A stretch of DNA of 64,000 bases. Origin: Parietaria judaica (taxonomy: Eukaryota > Streptophyta > Magnoliopsida > Rosales > Urticaceae). This document shows positions 20,702 to 33,070 of the stretch, piece by piece (position 1 is the first letter of the stretch; each line of letters starts with the position of its first letter). The notes beneath the pieces are model-generated. The model worked only from the letters and a program-made list of their open reading frames with translations. It had not been told where the DNA came from and did not search any database. Made by a program: the position numbers and the translations under genes. The stretch is taken from assembly GCA_954871525.1 (NCBI GenBank), contig OX940866.1:13477001-13541000 (forward strand). The letters are read 5' to 3'.

Positions 20702-22800
20702 CATCAGTAAATGTATTTAAAAACTTGATATAGTTTGCATTTATTTTGTAATTCGGTTCTTTATTTTTATTTTCTTTTATTTCTTTTACTTGGTAACGTG
20801 TTAAAGTTATTTTAGGATAGTTGTATCGCCGACTGTACAACTTGATAAAGTTATAGGTCATGTGCCGAGTGTTTAGGTTATTCGTCGTGCACAACTTGTA
20901 CTGCTGACGTCTATGATTATCCTCGAAGTCGGCAAATATCACTGACTTCAGTGTTAATCATCGACCTATCCACGACGTTTGGTTGGTGTTTAACATCGAC
21001 ATTAGATAATCATCGACCTCGAGGATAAAAATCCTCCCACGTCGATGATTATACCCAATTTTTAGAATAGTAATCCTTACGTTGATGATTATTCCCAACT
21101 TCGGTGATACCGATCGATAAGCCGAGACATTGCTGATGAGCCCCGACATTTTCACCCTACTTAAGTTCACCAATCGATCTAACCACATTTTAATCACTTT
21201 CTCCCCAACGATTGTTACCATTATGATCCCTTATATTTTATTTGGTTCGTATATATGGCCGCTAATTGACTAAATTTTATTTGGCAGTGTTTGGTTATGG
21301 TCTCATAGATCAACACATGAGACCATAATATGTTTTTGGTCTCAAACAGTGTAATATTAGTTTCGCATATCATATGTGGTTGTTACCAATTGTCTATGTT
21401 CTCACATTGCATTTAAATTTTAATGAAAGAAGAAAACAGAAAAAACAGATGTCTTTATTTTTAATCTTCAATCTAATCGTATAAAATTTTACGATAGTTA
21501 CTGAAACGTCACGTTCTTCGGTTATGCGGAAAATAACGATAAATAAACATACGCGAAAATAAAAAGACACACGCGATGTTTTGTTAACGCAGTTCGATAT
21601 CTATCTACTCTGCGGGGCCCTCACCCAGATTAATCAACATGGATAATTACAAGATGGACGTTACACAATCGATTTGTTCACCGAACAACAAACTGGAAAA
21701 TACACTCTAACCAGTGCGACCAGCGATGTAACCAGCCTTGTAACCTGTTGATTACGACGACGACACGGCGGCACGGCAAGCGGGTAAGGCGACTTCCGGC
21801 GAGTGTCAATCTGTGCAAGCATGCACAACTCCGTTGACGATACTGAAGTGCTTCAGACCTCTTTAGACTTCTTCTCGGGAAGAAAACGCCAACGAACGAT
21901 CCACGGAAATTGTGAGAAAATTCCTAGAATGCTCTCTGTAGCTCTGAACGATTTTCTCTTCACTTTATGGCTGAAAGGATGCACGATTTGGAAGCCCTAG
22001 ATGAGTTTAAATAGACTCCACATAGCTCTCAACAAGATAACCACTTTTCCTTGATTTTAGGCATTATTACTTAGTCTTTCTTAGACTTAGTATTCCCACC
22101 AAAATTCGAATTTCAAAGGCTCATTCAACTCTGATATTTGACCAGCAGATAGGGGAGAACGAATTCCTTAAATATCTCAACCAAAACGGACCAATTCCGC
22201 TTTACGGATAAGGAGATCGCACATATGACCATTCGTATGATCAACAATACTGCCAAACATATAACTGCACTAAACTGTCAAATAAAGACAGTTTTTCAGT
22301 TACAAATTATTATTCTATGATTTTATTATAAGATATTACTATTATATTAACTCATATAATTAAATTATTACAATCATTTATATATTATTGTACATTATAA
22401 CGATGTCACTACAATATCAACCACCGTATTTAAGTTTTCATATTATTAAATACTAAATTAATACAATGATATAAACTCATGTATACTATATCATATTATT
22501 TAAAAATATAATTATAGTGAATAAATTTAAATATATTTTTGTGCTAGAAAAATTTAAATATATTTTTATATTAATGTAAATATTTTCAAGACATAATATT
22601 AATTTTTTTTTTCGTCAGATAAATTGTGTTTGATTTAATTATCGTATTTATCTTTTATTCTATCAAACATAGATTAACCAATCATATATATTCCCTGATT
22701 TGTTACATTGACTTTGTGAGATTTTTATTTTTATTTTTTTATTTTTCAAACCAAATTTCTCCATTGATAATAAAGTGAAGGACTTGGCAGAAGTAGTTCA
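20702..22800. other. Intergenic, repeat-rich region
   Basis: From 20,880 to 21,120 an imperfect CGATGATTAT-type motif recurs. The stretch 21,500-22,260 (GTTAACGCAGTTCGATATC, CGGGGCCCTCACCCAG) resembles the R/U5 part of a minus-strand copia-type LTR, but I found no matching ends. 22,300-22,790 is AT-rich and would hold the promoter of the next gene. No host gene is recognised. Confidence 0.4.
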
Positions 22801-22824
22801 CTTTGATACAATCTTCCGTTCACA

Positions 22825-25800
22825 ATGAGCTCCGCGCAGCTTACCAGATACTTCCACTGCTCCCTGCCGCGACCCCCCAGCCGCCGCCGCCGCAGCCCCC
22901 GCCGCCGCACCACCTTCCCCGACCCCTCTGCGCCGCCCTCCTCCGACCCCTCTCCCCCCTCCGACCCCACCAAGCTCCGCGCCGTCATCGACCTCGACCT
23001 CGACCGCCTCTCCCTCTCCCTCACCTCCCACCCCCGTCTCCGCCGCCTCCTCGCCGAGGCCCACGACGCCGCCGACGACCTCCGCACCCTCGTCGCCGTA
23101 GAGCCGGTCAACCGCCGCCTCGTCGTCTCCTGCCGCCGCTCCTCCCTCCAGTTCGCCGGCGGCGCGCTCCTCCTCGCCGCCGGCCTCGCAGTCGGCCTCC
23201 GCCTCCTGCTCGGCCTGTTCTCGCGGCTCGCCTCCGCTCACCGCTCGGGCCGGGCTGGCCCCGTGGTGGTCCGGAGGGACCGGAGCCTCGGCGGGAAGGA
23301 GGTCGTCGTCTCTGCTAGGCCGGTTACCGCTTTCGCGGGACCCAGTGATCCGTTGTCGCCGTCGCTGTTGCTCACTGCCTCAGAAGAGAGGGTGTCGCGG
23401 AATTGGGTCCGGAGCGGGAAGAGGTTGCCCGAATGGTGGCCGAGCTCGCAGCCGACCCCGCCCTCTCCCGTGGCGGCCGATAAGGAGTACTTCCAGCGCG
23501 AGGCCGACCGGTTGATTAGAGGTTTGTTTTGTTTCATCAAATTATCCCAGAAAGTTCTTACATTGTGATTATTGATTGTGCATTGAATGATAGGCTTTGA
23601 TCAAATTACGAGCTTAGGAACAAGAAATTCGTAAAATTCTTTGAATGCTTAAGATTATAGCGGGAAAAGTACCTAACTTGACCACATCTGCGCCGGCGTA
23701 TTCCAATGTCTTTTAGAGGGATATCTAAGTCTGTAGCGGACTTTTAGAATAAGTACAATTGCCGTTGGGGAACGTTAATGTAGGGACACGTCACGTTCCC
23801 GTGTTATTACACTAGTGCGAAAATTAAGTGTTATAACGTGGGATCGGCACGTGTCCTTACATTAACGTTTCACAATGGCTTATTGGAGGGACTCTAAACT
23901 CACTAGTGTTTTATTGAGTTTGGGTACTTTACTCGCTAAAAGATCGCCGCTTGGTTGAGTACAACTTGGATACATTTGTTGTTATCCCGAGTCCTAACTA
24001 TCTGCTCAAATTAAACGTACTTCCAAAACAGCGAGATAAAGCGAGATTGTTCATTTTCATTTTTCGAAATTGTGCAATTTGGCACAATATTTTTTACTAT
24101 CTATACGCAATCATTTTTTTTCTTCTTTCTTTTAAATCAAATTTGGTTTAATATTAATGTTTTCTTTGCAGGTAAAAGTTTGTTACATCTTTTTGCAAGA
24201 TTTTGGTAATGCTTTACATCTTCAATGCACAACTCATCCACTTTATTTCCAGCAATCACGGACAATAGAATGAGCGGAAAGGACATTGTCGCAGATGATA
24301 TAATTCAAGTCAGTGCCGTTTAAAGTTGATTTTTACTGCAAATTGTTTTGGATGAGACATGTAATATTTGGGAAGATTTCTCATTTTAAAGTTTTCCAAG
24401 AATTCGTTAATGGATTAATGTGGCGATCGGGGCTTCTCAAATTCAAGAAATCTTTTCATTTTCGTGTATCTGAAATATGAATTCTGCTTCTACTGCTCAC
24501 TGGTTTGGTCTTTTTTTGTTTTGTTTTTGTGTATGGGTGAGCAGCTGCGTCAAATATGCAGGACGTCAGGGGTACAAGTCTCTTTTGATACGACAAATAC
24601 GCGGGACTCGTTCTATCGCACATCAGTCGACTTCACTCTAGATACCTGTGAGAGGTAAACATTTTATGTATGCATGCATAACAAGGTCTTATTTGATTGT
24701 CGTTTTCCTTAATCTCTATTAGGAAATTTTCAGGTCGTTGAGTGACTCCTCCTTTATTCAGATTGCTGGTGAAGACGTCCGGCAATTCATTGCTGGGCTT
24801 GCTCAAAACATCGGGCTCGAAAACGCTCGTGCCGCCAGAATCGTGTCTGCTGCAGTTGCTGCTCGCACACGTGCACGTTTTTTGCAGGCCTGGGTAATCT
24901 TCTTCACGTTATTAACAAAAATTTATGATGTCTTTTTAATGGGCTGTGATGTTCGCCAAATCGTCTCAAGACCAAGTAAGATGTTCGAAAGTCATTCTCG
25001 ATTAGACCGAGGATTTTTTTATGAGGGAGTTTGGTTAAAAAGAGATTAAATAAATGTTCTGTGAATGATATTCTTTTTGTTAAGGTTTTTCTTGATTATC
25101 ATGCATATTTCAAATGTTTGCTCTAAATTTATGAGAAATTTGTAATTTGAAGCGTTCTGAGGAACTTTTCTATTTTTTATTTTTTTTTGTACAGGCGTTA
25201 GAAATGCAAGGTAAACACTCGGAAGCGATGCTAGAGCTATCAAAGACATGCCTGACGTTGCGAATATTCCCTCCAGAGGAATCTTCGGTATGTTCTTAGC
25301 TTCATTGTATCATTTCTCTGCTTTTATGCTTTAGCAGGAATTCCCTTGAAATCTCTCATGTTAGACGGTTATGTGTGTTTTGAATCGCAATGCGATAACA
25401 GACTCAGAAGGAATTCTGATGGTATTTGTGGCCTTTGTGTACTTAGCCTACCCTCAAAAGTTCATTTATTCTTAAATATTTGACAATTTCTGACTCTGAT
25501 TTTGGTCTTCTTCTCGTGGGTGTAATCCGCAGCCTGAGATGGAGATGGTGGCTCGAGGATTGGAGAAGAACTTGAAGGTCGAACAGAGGCAATTTCTGAT
25601 GGAAATGATAGCCGGGCTTGGTGACAAAGAAACTCAAAGAGCCGTAGCAGAAGCCTTGGGTTTGGTCAGTTATTTCAATCTTTCACCTTTTCTGTCTTCG
25701 ATCTTATTGGTACGATTACGAATGCTTTACCTGAATTTGAAAATTAAGTTGGGTCATTGACACTTATAGGACTCAAACCGATAATCAAAGAACGTGATGT

Positions 25801-26112
25801 TCGCCAAATCTTCTCAAGACCAAGTAAGGAAATAAATTTGCTCATGAACGAGATCACATAGATAATGATTTCTATCAAATTTATTAAATAGAGTGTCAAA
25901 ATCAAAATGAAAGTTCAGGGAGCAAAATGCTAAAAAACATAAAGTTGACGGGGCATATGCACCGGTTACTCTTCACGATTTTTATTAATTCAATAAAGCG
26001 ATCTGTAAATCTACGAAATTTGGCACCGTATAAACTGTACTGACTTTGCATTTATCTGTTTTGCTATTTTTCTCAGACGTCGTTTCCTACCAAAGTCGGG
26101 AATCAGCTGTAG
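22825..26112 (+). CDS. Plant membrane protein of unknown function (427 aa, seven exons)
   Basis: Exons 22825-23521, 24253-24308, 24545-24654, 24734-24893, 25195-25287, 25533-25664 and 26077-26112 join at GT-AG sites into 428 codons including TAG. Exon 1 is very GC-rich and codes for an arginine/proline/serine-rich N-terminus of organelle-targeting type. It also codes for one membrane segment at about residues 108-132 (LQFAGGALLLAAGLAVGLRL) and a charged stretch. Exons 2-6 encode a helical soluble part with AITDNRMSGKDI, QICRTSGVQVSFDTTNTRDS, NIGLENARAARIVSAAVAAR and EMQGKHSEAMLELS. I believe similar plant proteins exist but cannot name one. The GC contrast between exon 1 and the AT-rich flanks is strong. 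All frames are open and splice sites canonical, so it looks functional. Exons 4(part)-7 are duplicated 28 kb downstream. Confidence 0.85.
23656..23945. repeat. Foldback MITE in intron 1 of the 427-aa gene
   Basis: Ends AGCGGGAAAAGTACC and, inverted, AGCGAGTAAAGTACCC. Inner arms near 23762-23808 and 23838-23884 are complementary (AACGTTAATGTA.GGACACGT), so the whole segment folds back. No coding capacity. A target duplication was not resolved. Confidence 0.65.
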
Positions 26113-26807
26113 AATAAAGCACGTGATGGAACGACCCACCCGTTCATTTTAAAGAATGTGAGCCCAGCCATCTAAATCTAAATAGCCATAGTTCAATGTT
26201 ACCAAAAATAGAAAATTCAATCAGCAATACAGCATAGGTTAATTGTATCTTTAATTTATTTATTTATAAAATAATAAAGTTGATCTATTCTTCTATGTTG
26301 CTTGCTTGGTGTATCTATCAAATGTCCTTTCAATAATTTCTATTAAGAAGTGCTAATTGCAAGTAGATTATTCTCTTTGATAATTGATTGAGTTGATTCC
26401 GATTAAGCAAATTTATTGAGATAAATGCTGTGTTTCATCTGGGATTCATTGATTGATTTTTTTTTTTTTTTGAAGGAATTGATTGATTTCTTTACAGGAA
26501 CAAGAAATGTTGTTGATACTCATTTTTATAGAAATTTGTAATATACATGATAAATGTAAGGTCGTGACTCGTAGGGGTGAAACCGGGACTAGAAATTGAG
26601 CTTTTGGTCGTTTTTAGACATTTATAATCATATTGGTTATTATACTCATCAATAAATTAGTTGAGTGAAAACGCAAGTTGACATGTGTATAATATCTCAA
26701 CAAAGGAGTAATTATACATTCTTTATAACTATCAACATACTTTTGTGATGGATGTATATACATAATATGCCAATGTAAGTTACATTAACATATCACTTAA
26801 GTTCCTC

Positions 26808-26843
<36 letters not shown>

Positions 26844-27486
26844 TTACATTAAAACATCAAATAAAATACACATTTGAACCAAGAGTTCTGTTCATGTGTC
26901 TCATGCGTACTATAATTTTTGGATAAAGATATGTTAGAATTTGAAACCTTATTACAGGGATTAGCCCGTTTTGTAGTCAATAATTTTTTTTTTAATGAAG
27001 TGACACTATTGGTCAAGGTTACAATGCACCTTCTTTGACCAAGTTTATATGTGTGAAGAGGACACATATTTGCGTCCGACAAGATTTGAATTCGAGACCT
27101 CTTGAAGAGGCATGTAGTTGAGTTACCGCTCCGACAGTCAAACTTGATTTTGTAGTTATTAAAGTTCTAAGGCACAAAACGAGCTTGGACTGAGTTACCT
27201 TTTAAAAAGGCCAAATATTATAAGGGTCTTCTTCTCGTTGACCTTAAGTCTATTTAAATTGTTTACCACGTTCGCACAAGTAAAAAGCTCTACAAGGAAA
27301 GCTCTTCTTTCTCACTTGTATGGTAAAAAATATGTCATAAAAAAGATCATTGACTTTTGTTCTTGCATCACATGACACGGCATGTTAATTAGCCAAGTTA
27401 CATGATATATTCAGAAAAATTATGTGACGGTATTGGTCAACAAAATTACGTGAAATATAACAAATCTTCACCTATTATTATCACCC
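24865..27486 (+). repeat. Segmental duplication, copy 1 (source)
   Basis: From within exon 4 of the 427-aa gene to about 1.4 kb past its stop, this DNA is repeated at 52980-57260 with few changes. Copy 1 keeps the rest of the gene, so it is the source. It also keeps the uninterrupted target sites of the two elements inserted in copy 2: ATACT at 26642-26646 and GATGTATA at 26751-26758. A TA microsatellite at about 26811-26841 is in both copies. Confidence 0.95.
26985..27140 (-). repeat. Possible tRNA-derived SINE fragment
   Basis: On the minus strand, GGAGCGGTAACTCAA is followed by TCAAGAGGTCTCGAATTCAAATC. That layout resembles A-box and B-box regions of plant tRNA-derived SINEs. It is present in both duplicate copies (second at about 56,800-56,945), so it predates the duplication. 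Ends are not defined. Confidence 0.35.
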
Positions 27487-28306
27487 ACACTTAATATCAT
27501 AACCATTATAGTAATTCCTTGAGTTAAATTCACGAGGGATCATTTGATTTGGTAAATAATTACCTAAGTGTGCATTCTAATAAATGAAAAGTATTAATGT
27601 GCTGTGGTGATGAGAATAAATATGGGAATGCGAAAAATATCAATGGCGAAACTAATAGATTTTTTGTAAAACATTGGTGAAAAATGTCAGTGGAGAAACT
27701 TATAGAATTTTTGTGCAAAAATATTGGTGATGTGAACTCAACAAGTGACTTATCGAAACCTATGTCACTTAGAACTGAAGTAGAGGTGAGACTATGCACC
27801 TTTTATTCTCGCACCACCCCCCTTGTCGACACCGGCTCGGGACTGAGGCATAGAGACACTTGTGGCGCTTTGTAGGCGCACTTGAGCACGTGGCACCGGG
27901 GCGAGCGGCATAGGCTTAGACCTCGGCTCCTCGCGGTGATTCTCGCATAGACACATGTTGGCAGTTTCTGACCATTTGGCAGTTGGGTTGCTACTTTATG
28001 AAAATGACAGTTATTGATCGTTTTAAATACTGAGAATTTTGGACAGAAACTAATTCCGTTCTATGCTCTACGTTTTTACCTCTGAACCTCTTTTCCAAAA
28101 ATTTGAGAAACATAATTCTTGCTTACAGATGGAATTTCAATTCTCATGTGATTTCTCGGCCAAAGACTTGTCTTATTTTAGATGTTCTAGCAAGCAAACT
28201 CGAGGACATTTTTAAGTGCTCGTAACACTATTGTAACCATGATTTAATCCATGACGTTTTCACCTTACAAAAAAATTCAAACAATTATTTATTCGAGAGT
28301 CACCAT
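27487..28306. other. Intergenic region
   Basis: A GC-richer patch at 27,810-27,950 (CACCCCCCTTGTCGACACCG) has no recognised coding content. Nothing else is seen. Confidence 0.5.
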
Positions 28307-28425
28307 CACTGGCGGAGCCAGTAATGCATGAGTGCATGCATATGCATACACTGAGTTTTTAAAATTTTCACTACTACATATATGTTGCTGTTGTGCTATT
28401 TTTTCACTATTTTGTATGTACATGG

Positions 28426-29256
28426 TGTTGACGTAGTTTCCCACTTCAAATAGTCAAGTGTGACTTGTGAGCGTATGATATTCTTGAGATTAATGATTTG
28501 GTGGAATTCGATCTCTCGCGTTGCAAGCTCTCGATTCACTCTCGATATATGTATATAAATATAAGCGATATAAATGAGACGAGGGTTTTTTTTTTATAGA
28601 GGTTCGTCCCAAGGCGGTAGTTGACTACGTCCTCTGTTAGTTTATTGCGACAAGTGACATAGACGGACAGCTACAGGCAGCAAATCACGTCTAGAACAAA
28701 AGAAAGAATAGGAAGGAATGAATAGAATACAAGGAAATCTCAAAGTAAGCAGAAATGCCGGGTAGCAAGCTCTCGATGTATTCTCTCAGGGATGTGTGTT
28801 GATTCTGAGCTTGAGCTTGATATTTATAGACTTCAATTCTTCCCGTTGGAATTCCAGGAACCGTGGGGTCTTCTTTCCGAGCTGAACGGGTTGAATGGCT
28901 CGCCTTGCTACACGTGTCCCACGACTGCGTTCTCTTCGTCGTGTTTGAATTATGCCCGTTGAAAACTTGACTCCGTGCTCCTGGTCTTCCGCTGAGGTTT
29001 GAATTGGGATGCCGGGTAGAGAATGTGACGATTCTACCCTCTTCTTTCTGGGCTGATGACGGATAGCATTGGGCCTTTGGGCTTTTTAGGCCGAGTGGTT
29101 TTGTATCCGTTAGGCTTCGTCTGATTGAGAGCTCTAGTGGGCTTCTCAATTGGGCTTTTATGGATATCGATTCCTTTAAAAACCGTTAATCTTTAATTAA
29201 TTCACAACTTTAGCACTTTATGTCATATTAAATAATAACGAATTTGTACATCAACA
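28426..29256 (-). mobile_element. Solo LTR, 831 bp (family A), nested in the hAT element
   Basis: On the plus strand it begins TGTTGACGTAG and ends ACATCAACA, flanked by CATGG (28421-28425, 29257-29261). A TATAAATA box on the minus strand (about 28820-28830) gives the orientation. It shares GTAGTCAACTACCGCC..GGACGAACCTCT with the LTRs at 19,794 and 57,283. Confidence 0.9.
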
Positions 29257-29616
29257 CATGGTCGTTACATCTTTTCATTTTTACTTATTTATTTTTGATA
29301 TGTTTGCGGCATAAAGACCTCATATTTGCATTTTGTTGAAGGTTATTCTCGATGTTTATTTTTGTCGGTATAAAGATTTAATGTTATATTTTTTGTATAA
29401 CTTTGAGTCCTTGTCACTACACTAAAGTAAACGTTAAGATTTTGTACTCAACAATATCGGCGATGCACTCCATGCTCTCGACAGTGTCGATGAGTTACGT
29501 GGCCGTGTCGGCGACGTACTCGGCGGTGTCGGCACTCGAGAATTCTCGACGGTGTCGATGACGTTTTCGACGATCGGCGATGCACTCAGTGTTCTCGGCA
29601 GTGTCGACGATGTATA

Positions 29617-32359
29617 TGTCGGGAATCACGTCTCGGATTCCTTGAAAATTATCACGAATTGAACCTCCGAACCGTCCTAGTAACATTTAAAAATTAATTT
29701 AAAGCGGAATAACTTGTTATCCGTCCAACGGTCCGGATATCGGATAATAACCATTTCACAAGATCTGATAAATATTATGTAATTTAATATTCATATATCA
29801 TTATTAATAATCTAGTCATAATAGGAAATAAATAGAAAGCAGTAAATGGTTGCATTTATTAACCCAATGCATAAGGCCGTACCTCTATTGACGACTTCCG
29901 GCTGCGCGTTCTGAATCGGGCAGGGCTCCGCCGGTGCTGAGGGAAACTCCCGTGATCTTCCGGGATATTCTCCTGGAATCCTCGTACCGAAGCGTGGGCT
30001 TCGCCGGCAGGACTCCGTCGCAAAATTTTAACTGATGGTGCTTTTTAAGCTTCCGGAGAAATAGTCTCCTAAGCCGAACCAGAAAAAAGAGATCAGAGAG
30101 AAAATTCGCAGACCCTGAGGGAGAGGGAGAGTTCGAATTTTTCTCTGGGGAAAGGTGTGAAAAATGTGTAGAATGAGCCTTCTATTTATAGGCTCAAACC
30201 GTAACCGAATTGGAGAATTTCCCTCCCTAATTTTCGAATTCTATTAATTAAATATAATTAATTATCTTAATCCAATGGTCCAGATTTAATCTCATCTAAA
30301 TCCAATGGATATAATTAATTAGAGATTTAATTAAATAAGAAAGATTTGGATAAATAAAAAATCCAATCTTATCTTCTTATCTTTATAAAATTCGAATTAT
30401 CATATATATTTATAATAAAATTTGAATTATCATTATCTAGATCCAACGGTTGAGATAAATCTTTAAACCGATCTAATGGATCAAATTAGTTTAGGATAAA
30501 TCAAATATAAAAAAGATTTATTAAAAACAATTTTGAATTTATCCATAAACTATAATTCGAATATATATATAACTATATATAATTAATTAATTTTCAATCC
30601 GACGGTAAAGATTAAATCTTAGACCAATCTAACGGATATAATTAATTAACCAAATTCGAAAAATGAAACTTGGTCACCAAGTTATTAATTTCGAATTTAT
30701 CAATATCCTAATCCAACGGTTGATATTAAATCATAACCGATCCAATGGATAATATTAATTTTAGGGATTTGCTAAAATACCAAAACATTTGGTACTTATG
30801 CCGCAAATGTGGAAAGACCAAATCATACTATTCGAATTTAACTAGGGTTTCATATATCAAACCCTAATTCGAATTTACACATATGAATATATATAAATAT
30901 ATATTTTTATTTATTAATATAAATCTATTATTTATTTATTAATTATTAATAAGATATTAATAATTAAATCCAAATAATTAAATTATATTAATATTTCCTG
31001 ATCTCAATATCACACATTAAAATTTCATGGTGCCACACCATCATTTAAATTCGTGACATGTGATTTAATTTCAAAGTTTATCGAACCGATCATAAACTTA
31101 GAAAATCCATAAATCACTAACCGTAAGTCGAAATGACTCGGTTAAAAAAGCAAAGTCGCTTAGAATTTAATTTCCAACAACATGGTGCTGATAGAAAATC
31201 TAAATTCTAACTTTCTTTTATCAGTTAATTTCGTGTACCAAAATATGGTACTTTTGCCACGCTAACGATAAAACTATCTGACGTCTGCCACAGACCTTTC
31301 AATTTTATAAGTCAAGCCAAATGATTAAACATTATCCAGAATGTATTTTAATCACGTACGTATCATCCGTTACGGAGCTATCCTGGGGACCATGGACCCG
31401 TATCACTTAAGCTCCAACGAACTGCTAGTTGTTCGTTAAACCTCGAAGTGATTCCACTATAGACCCGAGGCTGCACTCTTTAGTGATACGGTATATATTA
31501 TTCCCTTTATAACAGCAGGGTGTCCATTGATACAATCAAATTCGGGTTATTGATCTTTCACTTGATGATCCACACACGAGCAGGCGGTTTCTACCGTTAT
31601 GCCCCTCATTGCATTTTCATCCTTGACTCAGTCAGTAATATTATGAGTAACCCACTTATGGTTTCGATTCATAAGTTGTGCACGGGTACCTCTCACTTCT
31701 CACCACCGACAATCAAGAGAATCATCATCACTCTGAATAGAGCTGTGTGATGCCCATGTCTATGACCAAGCTACCCTTACTGCTGACTATCATGTTCCCA
31801 AAATAATAGTGTTGGGAACAGCGGTAATATTTCGTGTTCTTTAACGGTTAAATCAAAGAACAATCAAGCCAGCAACTTGGACTCAAGATCACTCAGGACT
31901 TAGATCGAATATCCATTTGATCATCTACTAGTGACTCAACTCCAAGTTATCAGTGACGGTCTTATATGATAACTTCCGGAGTTTAAGTCAGGTCCAGTCC
32001 AGTATGAAGACACTTCATACTTAATGCACTTCTAGTGAGTGTGACACATACAAAATCCAGAATAGGATTGTCACTTAGTCACATTAATGACCTTATACGA
32101 TTAATGGGCTCCCACCCAGTTAATCAGGTCACGGACATTTTAAGTTCATTTATTATGATTATTAATTCTTCTTCACATTGACTCTGTTGTGATAATAATT
32201 CATAATTGCATCCTTTATGAACTAAGGATCAAACATTCTATTTTACTCTACCAGAAACTATAATAAGATTATCATAATAAGTATCATCTTTATTCAACGA
32301 CTTGTCATAATCTTTTACAAATGGATAAAATATCTTGTTTAAGGACACATATGTCCAAC
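29617..32359 (-). mobile_element. Giant solo LTR, 2743 bp, nested in the hAT element
   Basis: The plus strand starts TGTCGGGAATCACG and ends TATGTCCAACA, flanked by GTATA on both sides (29612-29616, 32360-32364). The minus strand has CCTATAAATAGAAGG at about 30180-30195, so the U3 would be about 2.2 kb and R/U5 about 0.6 kb. No gag, pol, primer site or internal LTR boundary is visible over the full length, so I read it as a single long LTR. An alternative is a large internally non-coding (LARD-like) element. Only short open frames occur and none is recognised. Confidence 0.8.
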
Positions 32360-32876
32360 AGTATACTCGTGACCGAGTGCGTCGCCGACACCACCAAGTC
32401 TGTCACTGACACCGTCGAGATCATCAAGTGCGTCAAAAATAAAATATTACGTCTTTATGCCTGTAAAAAGAAAGATATAAACTATACTTTCTACGAAGTG
32501 TTAATATGAGGTCTTTATACCGTAATTATCTCTTTATTTTTAAAATTAATTAAATAATTTTTTTCCCGATCATATATCTATCTTGGACTATTGGTTGATA
32601 AATTAATTTAAAATATTTAATTAAAATTTGTCTTTTTTTTTTCTTTTATAAACAAATAATTTTGTTTTACCATTTTTTATCGTAGAATATTTTAATTTTT
32701 TTTTGTTAGTTAGTGCTTCACCTAAAACACAAAGCTGGCTCCGCCACTGGTCACCATAATCCTATTACCATCTTACATCCCTCTCTCGAGAGATCTGCCT
32801 ACTACTCTCTTAACTCTCTAAGCCCCATATTATTATATTTAAACCCTCGGCCTCTCCCCAAAACCCTCCGTTCACC

Positions 32877-33070
32877 ATGTCGTCTGTGCTCCCGGCAGCC
32901 TACCAGAGCGGCACGAGCGCCTCGGTGCCGGACTGGCTGAACAAGGGCGATAACGCGTGGCAGATGGTGTCGGCGACGCTGGTGGGGCTGCAGAGCAGCC
33001 CGGCCTGGTCATCCTCTACGGCAGCATGGTCAAGAAGAAGTGGGCCGTCAACTCGGCGTTCATAATGGTT
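32877..33070 (+). pseudogene. AMT2-type ammonium transporter, 5' fragment with frameshift
   Basis: The first ~43 codons read [20 protein letters not shown] and [15 protein letters not shown], the extracellular N-terminus and start of helix 1 of plant AMT2-type ammonium transporters. One base is then missing (AGC-A-G where the family has AGC ATG), shifting the frame. After the shift the other frame gives [20 protein letters not shown], the expected continuation. Family similarity stops near 33,070 and I see no further AMT exon to 35 kb. A normal-looking leader precedes the ATG, but a hAT element was inserted 127 bp upstream. It cannot encode a transporter. Confidence 0.85.

Larger units (their letters stand above)
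28307..32749. mobile_element. hAT-like element carrying two nested solo LTRs
   Basis: Terminal inverted repeats are CACTGGCGGAGCCAG on the left and CTGGCTCCGCCACTG on the right. Both are flanked by GTCACCAT (28299-28306 and 32750-32757), a perfect 8-bp duplication typical of hAT transposons. Removing the nested LTRs and their duplications leaves only about 0.86 kb with no transposase, so it is non-autonomous. The remaining interior has inverted ends of its own (GGCATAAAGACCTCATATT near 29310, GGTATAAAGACCTCATATT inverted near 32525) and GTCGGCGACG-type short repeats. It lies 127 bp upstream of the AMT2-like start codon. Confidence 0.9.

Noticed and set aside
20691..21221. Minus-strand open frames between the solo LTR and the AT-rich spacer
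   Set aside because: Repetitive CGATGATTAT-type DNA. The peptides match no family and no splice sites frame them.
21500..22270. Another solo LTR
   Set aside because: R/U5-like words are present but no TG..CA ends with a matching 5-bp duplication were found.
22746..23318. Long alternative open frames on both strands over the GC-rich exon 1 at 22.8-23.5 kb
   Set aside because: They are by-products of high GC and biased third positions. The plus-strand frame at 22825 joins in frame to six downstream exons.
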